Source: an uncultured Anaerovibrio sp. (lineage in GTDB: Bacteria; Bacillota; Negativicutes; Selenomonadales; Selenomonadaceae). From it: 26,162 nucleotides of DNA. Both the position numbers and the translations under genes were made by a program. The notes under the pieces were generated by a model. The model was not told the DNA's origin. It worked only from the letters and a program-made list of their open reading frames with translations, and searched no databases. Below are positions 15,923 through 24,883 of the stretch, piece after piece (within the stretch, counting starts at the first letter, position 1; every line of letters begins with the position of its first letter). Location: positions 1-26,162 of the forward strand of contig CACZYN010000005.1 in NCBI GenBank assembly GCA_902785445.1, read 5' to 3'.

Positions 15923-16894
15923 ATGATTGCGAACAAAAATATTGAAACGATGTCCAAGGGAGATCTGGAAAAGTTGCAGCTTTCCCGGCTACAGAAACAG
16001 GTAAAGTGGGCCTACGAAAAGAGTGCCTTTTTCCGTTCAGTATTTGAGAAAGCCGGAGTTGGTCCCAGTGATTTTATGGCACTGGATGACATTCAGAAGA
16101 TTCCTTGCCTGGAAAAAAATGCTTTGGCGGATATATCCATATATGATCTTTTGACCCTGCCTCTTAGTGGGGTGCTGAGGATTTCCCGACAGGGCGATGC
16201 CAATACTTATGTCAAAATGTATACCAGTGGCGATATAGCCCGGAATATGGAGATGATGACCAGAGTATTGGTGGCCTATGATGTTAATGACACCACCGTG
16301 GTGGGGATTTTAGGAGAGGCCTCTGACAGCCGCCTGATGGATGTGCAGTATGCTCTGGAGGGGATGGGCTGTTCGGTCATGCTGATGGGCAGTGACATGA
16401 ATAATATTGTGGAGCTGATGACCCAATGCCATGTGGACTTGCTGGTCAGTGATTTCCGGTTGATTGCCCAGCTGATTGTGGATCTTCAGGCCAAGGGAGA
16501 GAATGCGCAGGATTTATATGTACCTTCGGTAGTATGTCTGGAGGAGACCTTGCATAATCCCATGCGGGCCTATATCGAGCGTCGCATGAATGTGAATACC
16601 AAGACGGTGTATAATTCTCCAAGCTTTGGTTGTGCTGGTTTGATGTATCAGTGCAAATGTGGTAAAGGCTATCATGTGAATGAGGACTACTATTATCCGG
16701 AGATTGTGGAATTTGGCCAGGATAAGGTGATTTCCGAATCCCATCGGGTAGGGGAACTGGTAATTACCACATTGACGGCTGAGGCGATGCCGTTATTCAG
16801 AGTGCGGACGGGTCATGCTGTAATGCGACTGGATGGCGATTGCGGCTGTGGACGCACTATGATGCGGATTGCACCACCAACTGAATATGAATAG
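15923..16894 (+). CDS. truncated phenylacetate-CoA ligase (PaaK)-like protein, probably not catalytic
   Basis: 323 residues from ATG 15923; the ribosome-binding site is weak (GGGTGA). It follows the PaaK pattern from its start (LSRLQKQVKWAYEKSAFFRSVFEKAGV) to GELVITTLTAEAMPLFRVRTG at residues 277-297. Full ligases are about 430 residues, and this one stops where the C-terminal cap domain would begin. Key sites are altered: the ATP loop (usually SSGTTGKP) reads TSGDIAR (101-107), and the tyrosine/SE motif reads YNSPSFGCAG. A metal-type Cys set (CKCGKGYHVNEDYYYPEI) is kept. So it keeps the fold but probably not adenylation. The reading frame is intact with no frameshift. It sits 21 nt after cheR and ends at a terminator, so the two are likely co-transcribed. 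Its role is unknown. Confidence 0.75.
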   Translation: MIANKNIETMSKGDLEKLQLSRLQKQVKWAYEKSAFFRSVFEKAGVGPSDFMALDDIQKIPCLEKNALADISIYDLLTLPLSGVLRISRQGDANTYVKMYTSGDIARNMEMMTRVLVAYDVNDTTVVGILGEASDSRLMDVQYALEGMGCSVMLMGSDMNNIVELMTQCHVDLLVSDFRLIAQLIVDLQAKGENAQDLYVPSVVCLEETLHNPMRAYIERRMNVNTKTVYNSPSFGCAGLMYQCKCGKGYHVNEDYYYPEIVEFGQDKVISESHRVGELVITTLTAEAMPLFRVRTGHAVMRLDGDCGCGRTMMRIAPPTEYE

Positions 16895-16910
16895 TTTTCT
16901 GTGATTTATC

Positions 16911-16940
16911 AAGGAGCTGGTGACAGCTCCTTTTATATTT
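16911..16940 (+). terminator. intrinsic terminator after the PaaK-like gene
   Basis: AAGGAGCTG (16911-16919) pairs perfectly with CAGCTCCTT (16924-16932) across a GTGA loop, followed by TTTATATTT. It ends the cheR transcript before the cobalamin operon. Confidence 0.92.
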
Positions 16941-16961
16941 AGGCAATATTTGTATTTGAAA

Positions 16962-16990
16962 TGGAAAATTTTTAAGGAGTGGGTTATAAT
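16962..16990 (+). promoter_or_regulatory. promoter of the cobalamin operon
   Basis: TGGAAA (16962-16967) and a perfect TATAAT (16985-16990) are spaced by 17 nt, 36 nt before the cbiC start. Only about 30 nt of leader remain before cbiC, too short for a cobalamin riboswitch. Confidence 0.6.
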
Positions 16991-17026
16991 CTATGGTGTA
17001 TGTAAAGTTGTAATGGAGGTTTTGGC

Positions 17027-17662
17027 ATGGATTACATCAAGCAGCCTATGGAGATAGAAAATAAAAGCATGGAAATAATCGGACCTTATTTGAAGGAGTT
17101 AAATCTTAATGAGGAAGCGACCAAGGTTTACTCCCGGATTATTCATGCAGCAGGTGATGTGGAATATGCACCTATTATCAAAATTCATCCGTCAGCTATA
17201 GCTGCCGGCAAGGAAGCCATAAAAAAAGGCTGTAATATCTACACTGATGTGGAAATGGTCCGTACCGGTATCAATAAACGCAAGCTGGCAACTTTTGGTG
17301 GGGAGGTTTTCTGTCGGGTGGCGGATCCGGAGATTGCCAAGGAAGCCAAGGAGAAGGGGATTACTCGGTCCATGGCGGCCATGCAGAGTTTTGGTAAAGA
17401 CCTGAACGGGGCCATTGTTGCTATAGGTAATGCCCCTACGGCACTTTTTGAGGTACTGCGCATGGTGGAGGAGGAAAACTTGCGTCCAGCCTTGATCGTG
17501 GGTATCCCAGTGGGCTTTGTTGGGGCAGCGGACTCCAAGGAGGCCTTGGCCAAGAATACATTGGTACCATATGTAACAGTAGAAGGAACCAAAGGGGGAA
17601 GCCCTATCGCGGCTTCGGTTATCAATGCCATTATGTATATAATTGATAACAACCGGGTATAA
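17027..17662 (+). CDS. cbiC: precorrin-8X / cobalt-precorrin-8 methylmutase
   Basis: 211 residues from ATG 17027 behind GGAGG. The enzyme shifts a methyl group from C-11 to C-12 of the corrin ring to make (cobalt-)hydrogenobyrinate, i.e. cobyrinic acid. The segment RIIHAAGDVEY holds the conserved catalytic His (residue 40). TDVEMVRTGI, AIGNAPTALFEVLRMV and VGIPVGFVGAADSKE are all family-typical, as is the length. It is the first gene of a nine-gene operon; the other ring-building enzymes are not in the window. The anaerobic name is used because the neighbours are cbiA and cbiB rather than cobB and cobN. Confidence 0.95.
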   Translation: MDYIKQPMEIENKSMEIIGPYLKELNLNEEATKVYSRIIHAAGDVEYAPIIKIHPSAIAAGKEAIKKGCNIYTDVEMVRTGINKRKLATFGGEVFCRVADPEIAKEAKEKGITRSMAAMQSFGKDLNGAIVAIGNAPTALFEVLRMVEEENLRPALIVGIPVGFVGAADSKEALAKNTLVPYVTVEGTKGGSPIAASVINAIMYIIDNNRV

Positions 17663-17673
17663 GGAGCATCAGC

Positions 17674-19059
17674 ATGGAGTGCAGTATTCCAAGAATTGTA
17701 ATAGCTGCCACGAAAAGCAGTTCTGGTAAAACAACAGTAGTCACCGGGCTGTTAAGTGCTTTGCGGCAGCGTGGAATAAAGGTTCAGCCATACAAGGTGG
17801 GTCCGGATTATATTGATCCGGGGTATCATCGCCTGGCCAGCGGACAAGTATCTCATAATTTGGATTCTTGGCTTATGTCCAAGGAAACCATGCGGGATAT
17901 GTTTATCTCCTCGGCATCTGAGGCAGATCTGGCAGTTGTCGAAGGTGTTATGGGGCTTTATGATGGCGGAAACAATGGTATTAGCTCCACGGCGGAGATT
18001 GCTCAGTTGCTGGCAGCTCCGGTGGTGTTGGTAATTGACTGTAAATCCATGGGAGCTTCAGCTGCGGCATTGGCTTTGGGCTTTAGGGAATATGATTCGT
18101 CGTTGCCTTTGGCGGGGGTAATTTTAAACCGACTGGGTTCGGACAATCACGAAAGAATTATTCGTGAGGCGATGGACAAGGTTGGTATACCGGTATTGGG
18201 AGCGGTTAGGCGAAATGATCTCTATAAAATGCCGGAGCGGCATTTGGGCTTGCTCCCTACTGAAGAGAATAAGGAATTGGTTTTTTTGGATCGGTTGGGC
18301 AGGGAAATCGCCCAGCAGGTGGATATTGATGCAATAATCCGGATTGCCCGGCAAACTGCTCCTATGCAGTTGGCTTCTGAAAGGGCTGTTCAAGCCGGTT
18401 CGCCTAAGGTGAAAATAGGTATTGCCCGGGATGAAGCCTTTTCCTTTTATTATCCGGAAAGTATCCTGATTTTGCAAAATAAGGGAGCAGAGATAGTTGA
18501 ATTCAGTCCCCTTAACGATGCGAAATTGCCAGAGGTGGATGGACTGATTTTGGGTGGCGGTTTTCCGGAAATGTTTGGGGAAAAGCTATCAGCTAATCAG
18601 AGCCTGCGAACTGATATAAAGGAAAAAGCACAGCAGGGAATGCCGATTTATGGTGAATGCGGCGGGTTTATGTATCTTACAGAATCTTTGACGGATTTTT
18701 CCGGGAGAGTATATCCTATGTGTGGCATCTTGCCCGGAGGCGTAAAAATGAATAACAAGCTGCAAATGGTGGGCTATGTTACGGCGGAATTACTCAATGA
18801 CAGTTTGTTGGGCCGTAAAGGGGACAGAATTAAAGGTCACGAATTTCACTTTTCGACAGAAACTGCGGCAGAAGATTTATCTAAGCGAGCCTTTAAATTC
18901 ACCCGCTCCCGGAATGGAGAAGAATACTATGGGGGATATTGCTGGAAAAAAGTGCTTGGTTCCTATCTCCATATGCATTTTGCCGGTCACCCCGAGGCAG
19001 CTGAATGCTTTATAAATCAGTGCCTAGAGTATAAAAAAAACAAGAAGGAAAAAGATTAA
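17674..19059 (+). CDS. cbiA: cobyrinate a,c-diamide synthase
   Basis: 461 residues from ATG 17674, 11 nt after cbiC, with AAGGAG in the gap. It amidates the a and c carboxylates of cobyrinic acid using ATP and glutamine. The N-terminal half is a dethiobiotin-synthetase-like ATPase with P-loop ATKSSSGKTT (residues 12-21) and KVGPDYIDPGYH. The C-terminal half is a class I glutamine amidotransferase with nucleophile Cys329 in YGECGGFMYL and a late His in YLHMHFAGHPE. The length is normal. The stop shares one base with the cobU start (TAATG), so translation is coupled. Confidence 0.95.
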   Translation: MECSIPRIVIAATKSSSGKTTVVTGLLSALRQRGIKVQPYKVGPDYIDPGYHRLASGQVSHNLDSWLMSKETMRDMFISSASEADLAVVEGVMGLYDGGNNGISSTAEIAQLLAAPVVLVIDCKSMGASAAALALGFREYDSSLPLAGVILNRLGSDNHERIIREAMDKVGIPVLGAVRRNDLYKMPERHLGLLPTEENKELVFLDRLGREIAQQVDIDAIIRIARQTAPMQLASERAVQAGSPKVKIGIARDEAFSFYYPESILILQNKGAEIVEFSPLNDAKLPEVDGLILGGGFPEMFGEKLSANQSLRTDIKEKAQQGMPIYGECGGFMYLTESLTDFSGRVYPMCGILPGGVKMNNKLQMVGYVTAELLNDSLLGRKGDRIKGHEFHFSTETAAEDLSKRAFKFTRSRNGEEYYGGYCWKKVLGSYLHMHFAGHPEAAECFINQCLEYKKNKKEKD

Positions 19060-19616
19060 TGGGAAAAATTATCTTGGTCACAGGCGGTGCCAGAAGTGGT
19101 AAAAGCACCTTTGCCGAACGTTATGTGGCGAAATACGGAAATAAAATAGGCTATATTGCTACAGCCCAGATCTATGATGAGGAAATGGAGTATCGGGTAC
19201 AGTTGCACCAAAACCGCCGACCAAAGGAATGGGCGACTTTTGAAAGTCCTTTTGATGCCCAGAATATTGTGCTAGAGCAGGGGAATAGCTATGATATGTT
19301 TTTATTTGACTGCATGACCATCTACATAAGTAATATCTTGAGCAAGGTTGATGATCTGGCAGAATTTGACAAAATATATGAGCTGGTTGTGGGAAAAGTC
19401 AATGAGCTTATAAAAGCTATCAGGGAATCCTCTACAACAGTGGTTATTGTGACCAATGAGGTAGGAGCAGGTATTGTTCCGGAAAACAAATTGGCCAGAA
19501 TATATAGAGATTTGTCCGGTTTGGCAAATCAAATGTTGGCGGAAGCGGCAGAGGATGTTTATCTGGTAGTTTCCGGCATGCCAGTTAATATTAAGAAGTT
19601 AAAAGAAGATATTTGA
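19059..19616 (+). CDS. cobU: adenosylcobinamide kinase / adenosylcobinamide-phosphate guanylyltransferase
   Basis: 185 residues from ATG 19059. It phosphorylates adenosylcobinamide and transfers GMP to give adenosylcobinamide-GDP, the substrate of CobS. The P-loop GGARSGKST is at residues 7-15. EEMEYRVQLHQNRRP contains the His that carries GMP in the Salmonella enzyme family. FDCMTIYISNIL and VTNEVGAGIVPENKLARIYRDLSG are strongly conserved family blocks. Coupled to cbiA by a one-base overlap; 22 nt separate it from cobQ. Confidence 0.95.
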   Translation: MGKIILVTGGARSGKSTFAERYVAKYGNKIGYIATAQIYDEEMEYRVQLHQNRRPKEWATFESPFDAQNIVLEQGNSYDMFLFDCMTIYISNILSKVDDLAEFDKIYELVVGKVNELIKAIRESSTTVVIVTNEVGAGIVPENKLARIYRDLSGLANQMLAEAAEDVYLVVSGMPVNIKKLKEDI

Positions 19617-19638
19617 TATATTCAGCAAGGGGAAGTAA

Positions 19639-21171
19639 ATGGCTAACAAGATAATGTGCATGGGAACATCATCCCATGTTGGGAAAAGTATTTTGACTAC
19701 AGCACTTTGCCGGATCTTTTACCGTCAAGGCAAGAGAGTAGTGCCCTTTAAGGCTCAGAATATGGCACTTAATTCTTATGTTACCCGCGATGGGGGCGAA
19801 ATGGGACGGGCTCAGGTGGCCCAGGCCGAAGCCGCTGGGATGGAACCGATGGTGGATATGAATCCGGTGCTGCTTAAGCCTACAGGCAATTCCTGCTCTC
19901 AGGTTATTATCATGGGAAAGCCAGTGGGAAATATGTCAGCCCGGGAGTATCATAAGGGCTATTCCCTAAAGGCCTTTGAGGCGGTTAAGGAGTCCTTGGC
20001 ACGGTTGGATAAGGAATACGACACTATTGTTATTGAGGGGGCAGGAAGTCCTGCCGAAGTGAATTTAAAGGCCAATGATATAGTGAATATGCGGGTAGCC
20101 AAATATCTAAATGCTCCCGTGCTTCTAATTGCAGATATTGACCGAGGGGGAGCCCTGGCTTCCTTGGTGGGAACCTTGGAGCTTTTGGATGAAGATGAGC
20201 GGGAGCTGGTAAAAGGCCTGGTAATCAACAAATTCCGGGGTGATGTGAGCCTGTTGACGCCGGCAATTGATTTTTTGGAGGAAAAAACCGGCAAACCCGT
20301 ACTGGGCATTATTCCCCACATTGAAAAAATGGGTATAGATGATGAGGATTCGGTATCCTTGCAGGAAAAAATAACAGTGGAGGAAGGGGCCGATATAAAG
20401 ATTGCTGTAATTCAGACCCCGAAGATTTCCAATTTTACGGATTTTGATGCGCTTTCCAATGAGGCAGATGTGTCAGTGTATTATGTTCAGGATATTGCTG
20501 ACTTTGGAAACCCGGATATTGTTATACTGCCAGGAAGTAAGAATACCACCGAGGATATGTTGTACCTAGATAATTCTGGCATAGGCGAATTAATCAAAGA
20601 ACATGCAAGCGCTGGTAAGGCGGTTATTGGTATTTGCGGCGGGTATCAAATGCTGGGAGAGAAAATAATGGATCCACAGCATACGGAGTCAGAGAATGAC
20701 GAAGTAACCGGTCTGGGTCTTTTGGGGATGAATACCTTGTTTGCCGAAAAAAAGCTTACCAGTCAGGTTAAGGCAGACTGTATTGAACTGGTGTTTTTAG
20801 GGCAAAAGATAAGTGCCGGAGATTTGGCAGGATATGAAATTCACATGGGTCAGACGGAATTTACCAAGGCGTCGGACAGCCATCCATTTGTTATCAAGGA
20901 ACGCAGCCGTAAATCCTGTCATAGTGTTGAAGGAACAGCTTGTGTAAAAGGCAACGTATTTGGCACGTATATTCATGGCATATTTGATAATGACATTTTT
21001 AGAAGAAAGCTGCTAAATGCTGTTCGGCTGACCAAGGGCTTAGAACCATTGGCCAATAACCGAAATGTGCTGGCGGAAAAACAGCAGAATTATGAACGGT
21101 TGGCGGATATTGTGGAGCAGAATTTGGACATGAAGAAACTTCGGGAAATAATGGGTGAGAGTGATTTATGA
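19639..21171 (+). CDS. cobQ: cobyric acid synthase (glutamine-hydrolysing)
   Basis: 510 residues from ATG 19639 with AAGGGGA upstream. It amidates the b, d, e and g side chains of adenosylcobyrinate a,c-diamide. The N-terminal synthetase domain has GTSSHVGKS (about 9-17), PFKAQNMALNSYVTRDGGEMGRAQ nearby in two halves, and VIEGAGSPAEVNL. The C-terminal amidotransferase domain has nucleophile Cys333 in IGICGGYQMLG, then GYEIHMGQT and a His in YIHGIFDN. The length matches the family. The last 4 nt overlap cbiB (ATGA). Also named cbiP in the anaerobic nomenclature. Confidence 0.96.
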   Translation: MANKIMCMGTSSHVGKSILTTALCRIFYRQGKRVVPFKAQNMALNSYVTRDGGEMGRAQVAQAEAAGMEPMVDMNPVLLKPTGNSCSQVIIMGKPVGNMSAREYHKGYSLKAFEAVKESLARLDKEYDTIVIEGAGSPAEVNLKANDIVNMRVAKYLNAPVLLIADIDRGGALASLVGTLELLDEDERELVKGLVINKFRGDVSLLTPAIDFLEEKTGKPVLGIIPHIEKMGIDDEDSVSLQEKITVEEGADIKIAVIQTPKISNFTDFDALSNEADVSVYYVQDIADFGNPDIVILPGSKNTTEDMLYLDNSGIGELIKEHASAGKAVIGICGGYQMLGEKIMDPQHTESENDEVTGLGLLGMNTLFAEKKLTSQVKADCIELVFLGQKISAGDLAGYEIHMGQTEFTKASDSHPFVIKERSRKSCHSVEGTACVKGNVFGTYIHGIFDNDIFRRKLLNAVRLTKGLEPLANNRNVLAEKQQNYERLADIVEQNLDMKKLREIMGESDL

Positions 21172-22145
21172 TAACGGCCATAGCAGCTTTTTTGATTGAT
21201 GCAGTTGTTGGAGATCCTCGAAGCAACCTGCACCCAGTAGTGCTAATTGGCAGGCTGATTGCCGGACTGGAAAGGATGCTTTACCTTAAGGAGGATAGTA
21301 ACAACAGGCAAATTATCGCCGGTGGCCTGCTGGTTATAGTGGTTTTAGTATTCACCTTTTTGGCGGTAAATGGTATAATGAATATTATAGGTTTAGCGGG
21401 AAATGGCTATTTGACCATGGCTGTTGAGGCATTTCTTCTAAGCTTTACTATTTCCCCAAAGAGTTTGGCGGCGGCTGGTAAGGAGCTGCATGACTATCTG
21501 GCGGTTGATGACCTGGATCAGGCCCGTTTTAAGGTGGGCTGGATTGTGGGGCGGGATACAGATAAGCTGGATGCTGGGGAGATTTCCCGGGCTACGGTGG
21601 AGACTATTGCAGAAAATACCGTAGATGGAGTTATTGCCCCCTTGTTTTTCTTCGCTGTTGGCAGTTTTCTAAGCATAGGTGGCGTGGAATTGGCTTTTTT
21701 GTATCGGGCGGTGAATACCCTCGATTCGATGATAGGCTATAAAAATGATCGCTATTTGTATTTCGGGCGGGTGGCAGCCCGGTCGGATGACGTACTGGGG
21801 TATATTCCGGCCCGAATTACCGGTATACTGTTTGTGGTTTCAGCTCTGATATTGGGGTTTGATTGGAAGCAGGCCTGGAAAATATTGCGACGGGATGCGG
21901 CAAAACACCCCAGCCCTAATGGTGGTTGGGCTGAAGCTTCAGTGGCTGGGGCGCTTCATATAAGATTAGGCGGGTATAATTCCTATTTTGGCAAGATGCA
22001 TTTTCGGGCTTATATGGGAGATCCCATAGAGGAATTGGCTAATACCCATATTATGCAAACAATTCGTTTGATGTATACCGATACCATATTGTTTTTGATT
22101 ATTTCCCATATTGCATTTGTGCTGTGGAGTATTGGAGTTTGTTAA
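21168..22145 (+). CDS. cbiB: adenosylcobinamide-phosphate synthase
   Basis: 325 residues from ATG 21168. This inner-membrane protein joins adenosylcobyric acid with aminopropanol phosphate. It opens with AFLIDAVVGDPRSNLHPVVLIG, the typical first segment (DxxxGDP..HPV). Other conserved parts are SRATVETIAENTVDGVIAPLFF, YRAVNTLDSMIGYKNDRY and HPSPNGGWAEASVAGAL. Several hydrophobic helices are evident (about 45-70, 75-100, 155-180, 205-225 and at the C-terminus). It is coupled to cobQ by a 4-nt overlap and abuts cobS with no gap. Its linker substrate would come from PduX and CobD, encoded downstream. Confidence 0.95.
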   Translation: MITAIAAFLIDAVVGDPRSNLHPVVLIGRLIAGLERMLYLKEDSNNRQIIAGGLLVIVVLVFTFLAVNGIMNIIGLAGNGYLTMAVEAFLLSFTISPKSLAAAGKELHDYLAVDDLDQARFKVGWIVGRDTDKLDAGEISRATVETIAENTVDGVIAPLFFFAVGSFLSIGGVELAFLYRAVNTLDSMIGYKNDRYLYFGRVAARSDDVLGYIPARITGILFVVSALILGFDWKQAWKILRRDAAKHPSPNGGWAEASVAGALHIRLGGYNSYFGKMHFRAYMGDPIEELANTHIMQTIRLMYTDTILFLIISHIAFVLWSIGVC

Positions 22146-22922
22146 ATGCAGGCATTTCTTATTGGGTTGCAATTTTTGACCAGAATAAATGTTGTTAAGC
22201 AGACCGTATGGACTGAAGAAGACTTTGGTAAAAGTGTCCGGTATTTTCCCTTGGTAGGGGCTGTATTAGGCAGTATATACGGAGGCCTTGCCTGGATGGT
22301 ATATAGCTTGTTACCTGGTTATGGGGTGTTTTTGCCCCATCATTTAACTATAGCTTTTTTTGTGGCGTTGCCAATCCTTTTAACCGGCGGAATACATTGT
22401 GATGGTTTTATGGATACCGTTGATGGTATCTTTTCCGGTAGGGATCGGGAGCGCATGTTGGAAATAATGAAGGACAGCTGTAGTGGTGCCTTCGGGGTAG
22501 TAGCCTTTGGTTTATTGTTGTTATTCCAATATGCGGCTATATCTGATCTGCCCATGGAGGTGGCACCAGTAGCCCTGTTTGTTATGCCAATAATATCCCG
22601 TATGATGATGGTATTGGCAATATCTTTGTACCCATATGCCCGCAAAGAAGGTATGGGAAAGGCTTTTGGCAAATATGCCAGTCGGAAAACCTTGTTTGCA
22701 GTTTTTTTATATGGCTCTTTGTTGGTCCTGCCTTGGGGCTGGAGCAGTGCTTTGGCTACTATATGTGCCTTGTTGTTTGCGGTGTTCTTTTGCAATTATG
22801 TTACCCGGATATTAGGGGGACTCACTGGTGATGTATATGGTGCGGTGACTACCCTGTGTGAATTGGTGGTAATAATTGCCTTTGTTTTGGGAAATTACCT
22901 TTTCGGGAGGGGGATTATATAA
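22146..22922 (+). CDS. cobS: adenosylcobinamide-GDP ribazoletransferase (cobalamin synthase)
   Basis: 258 residues from ATG 22146, directly after the cbiB stop. It joins adenosylcobinamide-GDP with alpha-ribazole or its phosphate in the inner membrane. Markers: FLIGLQFLTRINV at the start, VRYFPLVGAVLG, then GGIHCDGFMDTVDGIFSGRDRERMLEIMKDS shown here in its key parts GGIHCDGF and DTVDGIF, the acidic metal-binding region, and a series of hydrophobic helices. GGLTGDVYGAVTTLCE near the C-terminus is also typical. The length is normal. The ribosome-binding site for pduX (GGGAGGGGG, 22906-22914) lies inside its last codons. Confidence 0.95.
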   Translation: MQAFLIGLQFLTRINVVKQTVWTEEDFGKSVRYFPLVGAVLGSIYGGLAWMVYSLLPGYGVFLPHHLTIAFFVALPILLTGGIHCDGFMDTVDGIFSGRDRERMLEIMKDSCSGAFGVVAFGLLLLFQYAAISDLPMEVAPVALFVMPIISRMMMVLAISLYPYARKEGMGKAFGKYASRKTLFAVFLYGSLLVLPWGWSSALATICALLFAVFFCNYVTRILGGLTGDVYGAVTTLCELVVIIAFVLGNYLFGRGII

Positions 22923-22923
22923 T

Positions 22924-23787
22924 ATGCTGTTAGAAGTAATGGTTCCAGGCTCATGTGGAGAAATTGCCCAGGGGTGGAGAGATGGACAGCCGTTTTTGGT
23001 TACCTGTCCTATCGGGCTGTATTCAAGAGCATTGGTTACAGACAGAACATCAGCTAAAACCGGAATGGGCCGTAAGGCCAATTTGGCGTTAAAAAATACG
23101 GTGGGTTATATGGGATTTACGGATTTTCCGTTGGGAATAGCGTTGGAGTCCCAGCTGCCTACAGGTAAAGGAATGGCCGCCAGTACGGCGGATATTGTGG
23201 CTATAATACAGGCAGTGGCTACGGCTATTGATGATGAGTTGTCACCAGAAGAGGTTGCTGAATTGGCAGCTGGCATTGAGCCGACGGACGGGGTGTTTTA
23301 TCCAGGAGTGGTTCAGATGAATTACATGACTGGTGAGCTCATTGAAACGTACAGTGAAGTGCCTAAGATGATTATTGCCATGTTTGATGCCGGTGGAACG
23401 GTAAACACGGTTGAATTCCATTCGGATTATTCGGATAATGCCGGAAATGCGGACAGTCCTCAGGAATTACTTGAGGCAGTGGAATCCCTGGCCAAGGACT
23501 TTTCACCAGAAAATATTGGACGTGTGGCCACCATCAGTGCACGAGCGAATCAAAAGCTCTTGGAGAAGCCTCGGCTGGAGGAAATCATTGAATTCGCTAA
23601 GGACCGGGGAGCACTTGGAGTGAATGTTGCTCACAGCGGTACCATGCTGGGACTAATGTTCAGTCCGGATGAATCAATGAAAAGAGTAATGGATGTGGCT
23701 AAAGAAGTGACAGAAAAGTTCCCACAGATGGAGTATTTTTCCACTGAACGCCTCATTCCAGGCGGTTGGACGATTAGACAAAGGTAA
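22924..23787 (+). CDS. pduX: L-threonine kinase (PduX-type GHMP kinase)
   Basis: 287 residues from ATG 22924, one base after the cobS stop and 9 nt after GGGAGGGGG. A longer reading from 22876 is rejected because it runs through that site and cobS. PduX phosphorylates L-threonine to feed CobD in making the aminopropanol linker. Motifs: VPGSCGEIAQG at 7-17, PIGLYSRA, and the GHMP phosphate loop LPTGKGMAASTAD at 78-90, followed by IEPTDGVFYPGVV. GVNVAHSGTMLGL near residue 240 is the third GHMP motif. Placement between cobS and cobD supports the call over other GHMP kinases. Confidence 0.9.
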   Translation: MLLEVMVPGSCGEIAQGWRDGQPFLVTCPIGLYSRALVTDRTSAKTGMGRKANLALKNTVGYMGFTDFPLGIALESQLPTGKGMAASTADIVAIIQAVATAIDDELSPEEVAELAAGIEPTDGVFYPGVVQMNYMTGELIETYSEVPKMIIAMFDAGGTVNTVEFHSDYSDNAGNADSPQELLEAVESLAKDFSPENIGRVATISARANQKLLEKPRLEEIIEFAKDRGALGVNVAHSGTMLGLMFSPDESMKRVMDVAKEVTEKFPQMEYFSTERLIPGGWTIRQR

Positions 23788-23796
23788 CGTGCAAGA

Positions 23797-24879
23797 ATGA
23801 AACCTTATGAACATGGTGGTAATGTATACGAAGCTGGGGTGTACAACCCGCAGGTTAGAGACTTCAGCGCCAATATTAATCCACTGGGCTTATCTGATAA
23901 AATTGAAAAAGCAATAACTGATAACATGAAAAACCTGGTTCACTACCCGGATCCCTCCGGGCTTCAGTTGAAGCAGGTTATTTCTGTTAATTATGGTATA
24001 AAAACTGAAAATGTAATTTTGGGCAATGGGGCAGTGGAGTTGATGTATATTTACTTTCACAGTACAATGCCCCGTCGGGTGCTTATTCCGATACCATCTT
24101 TTTCTGAATATGAGCGGGCAGCCCGGGCAGCAAAATGCCAAGTGGAATATATGTATTTGAACAAGGACTGTGGGTTTGCTGTTGATGTGGAAAAGCTTAC
24201 GGAATTATTGCCGGATGTTGATGTGGTAATTTTAGGTAATCCCAATAATCCTACAGGAAATTTACTGAACATAGAAAGGGTTATCCAGCTTTTAAAGGCA
24301 GCAGCGCGTAATAATACAACCATAATTATGGATGAATCCTTTATGGATTTTCGTTCCGATGCACAGCTGTACAGCGTGATGGATATGGTTAATGAGTACG
24401 ATAACCTCTTTGTAATAAGTTCTATGACAAAATTCTATGCTATCCCTGGCTTACGACTGGGATTTGGGGTAGCCAACAGGGAATTGATTCATTTGTTGGA
24501 ATTGGGTAAGGATCCATGGAATGTTAATTTGCTGGCTCAGGTGGCTGGTGTGGCTGCCTTGCAGGATGAAGGATATCGAATAAAGACCCGCCAGCAGGTA
24601 AGGGAATGCATAAATAAAATGTATGAATCCTTAATGCAACTAAGTGATTTAATTGTTTACGAACCGTCAGTGAATTTTATTTTAGTCAGTGTGGAGAAAA
24701 CTGGGCTTACCAGTACTACATTTGTGGCTAAAATGAAAGATAAGGGTTTTGGGGTGCGGGACTGCAGCAATTATCCGGGGATGGATGAATTTCATGTGCG
24801 CTTTGCCGTGCGGTTGGAAGGAGAAAATTCGGCGCTGTTACAGGCTGTGAGGGCAGTTTTGCAGGAAAATAGAGGGTGA
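23797..24879 (+). CDS. cobD: L-threonine-O-3-phosphate decarboxylase
   Basis: 360 residues from ATG 23797, 9 nt after pduX; the ribosome-binding site is weak, so coupling to pduX is likely. This PLP enzyme turns threonine phosphate into (R)-1-amino-2-propanol phosphate. It has the fold-type I aminotransferase pattern: DFSANINPLG at 22-31, GNGAVELMYIYF, GNPNNPTG (147-154), MDESFMDF (178-185), and the Schiff-base Lys212 in SSMTKFYAIPGLRLGF, with Arg220 following. The family resembles histidinol-phosphate aminotransferase, but the operon context and the FSANINPLG opening point to CobD. The length is normal. Confidence 0.93.
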   Translation: MKPYEHGGNVYEAGVYNPQVRDFSANINPLGLSDKIEKAITDNMKNLVHYPDPSGLQLKQVISVNYGIKTENVILGNGAVELMYIYFHSTMPRRVLIPIPSFSEYERAARAAKCQVEYMYLNKDCGFAVDVEKLTELLPDVDVVILGNPNNPTGNLLNIERVIQLLKAAARNNTTIIMDESFMDFRSDAQLYSVMDMVNEYDNLFVISSMTKFYAIPGLRLGFGVANRELIHLLELGKDPWNVNLLAQVAGVAALQDEGYRIKTRQQVRECINKMYESLMQLSDLIVYEPSVNFILVSVEKTGLTSTTFVAKMKDKGFGVRDCSNYPGMDEFHVRFAVRLEGENSALLQAVRAVLQENRG

Positions 24880-24883
24880 TAGG

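Noticed and set aside
16895..17026. cobalamin riboswitch before cbiC
   Set aside because: No B12-box-like sequence, and only about 30 nt separate the promoter from the start codon.
22876..22923. longer N-terminus for pduX
   Set aside because: It would overlap cobS by 47 nt and run through the strong GGGAGGGGG site; the family starts near MLLEVMVPGSCGE.
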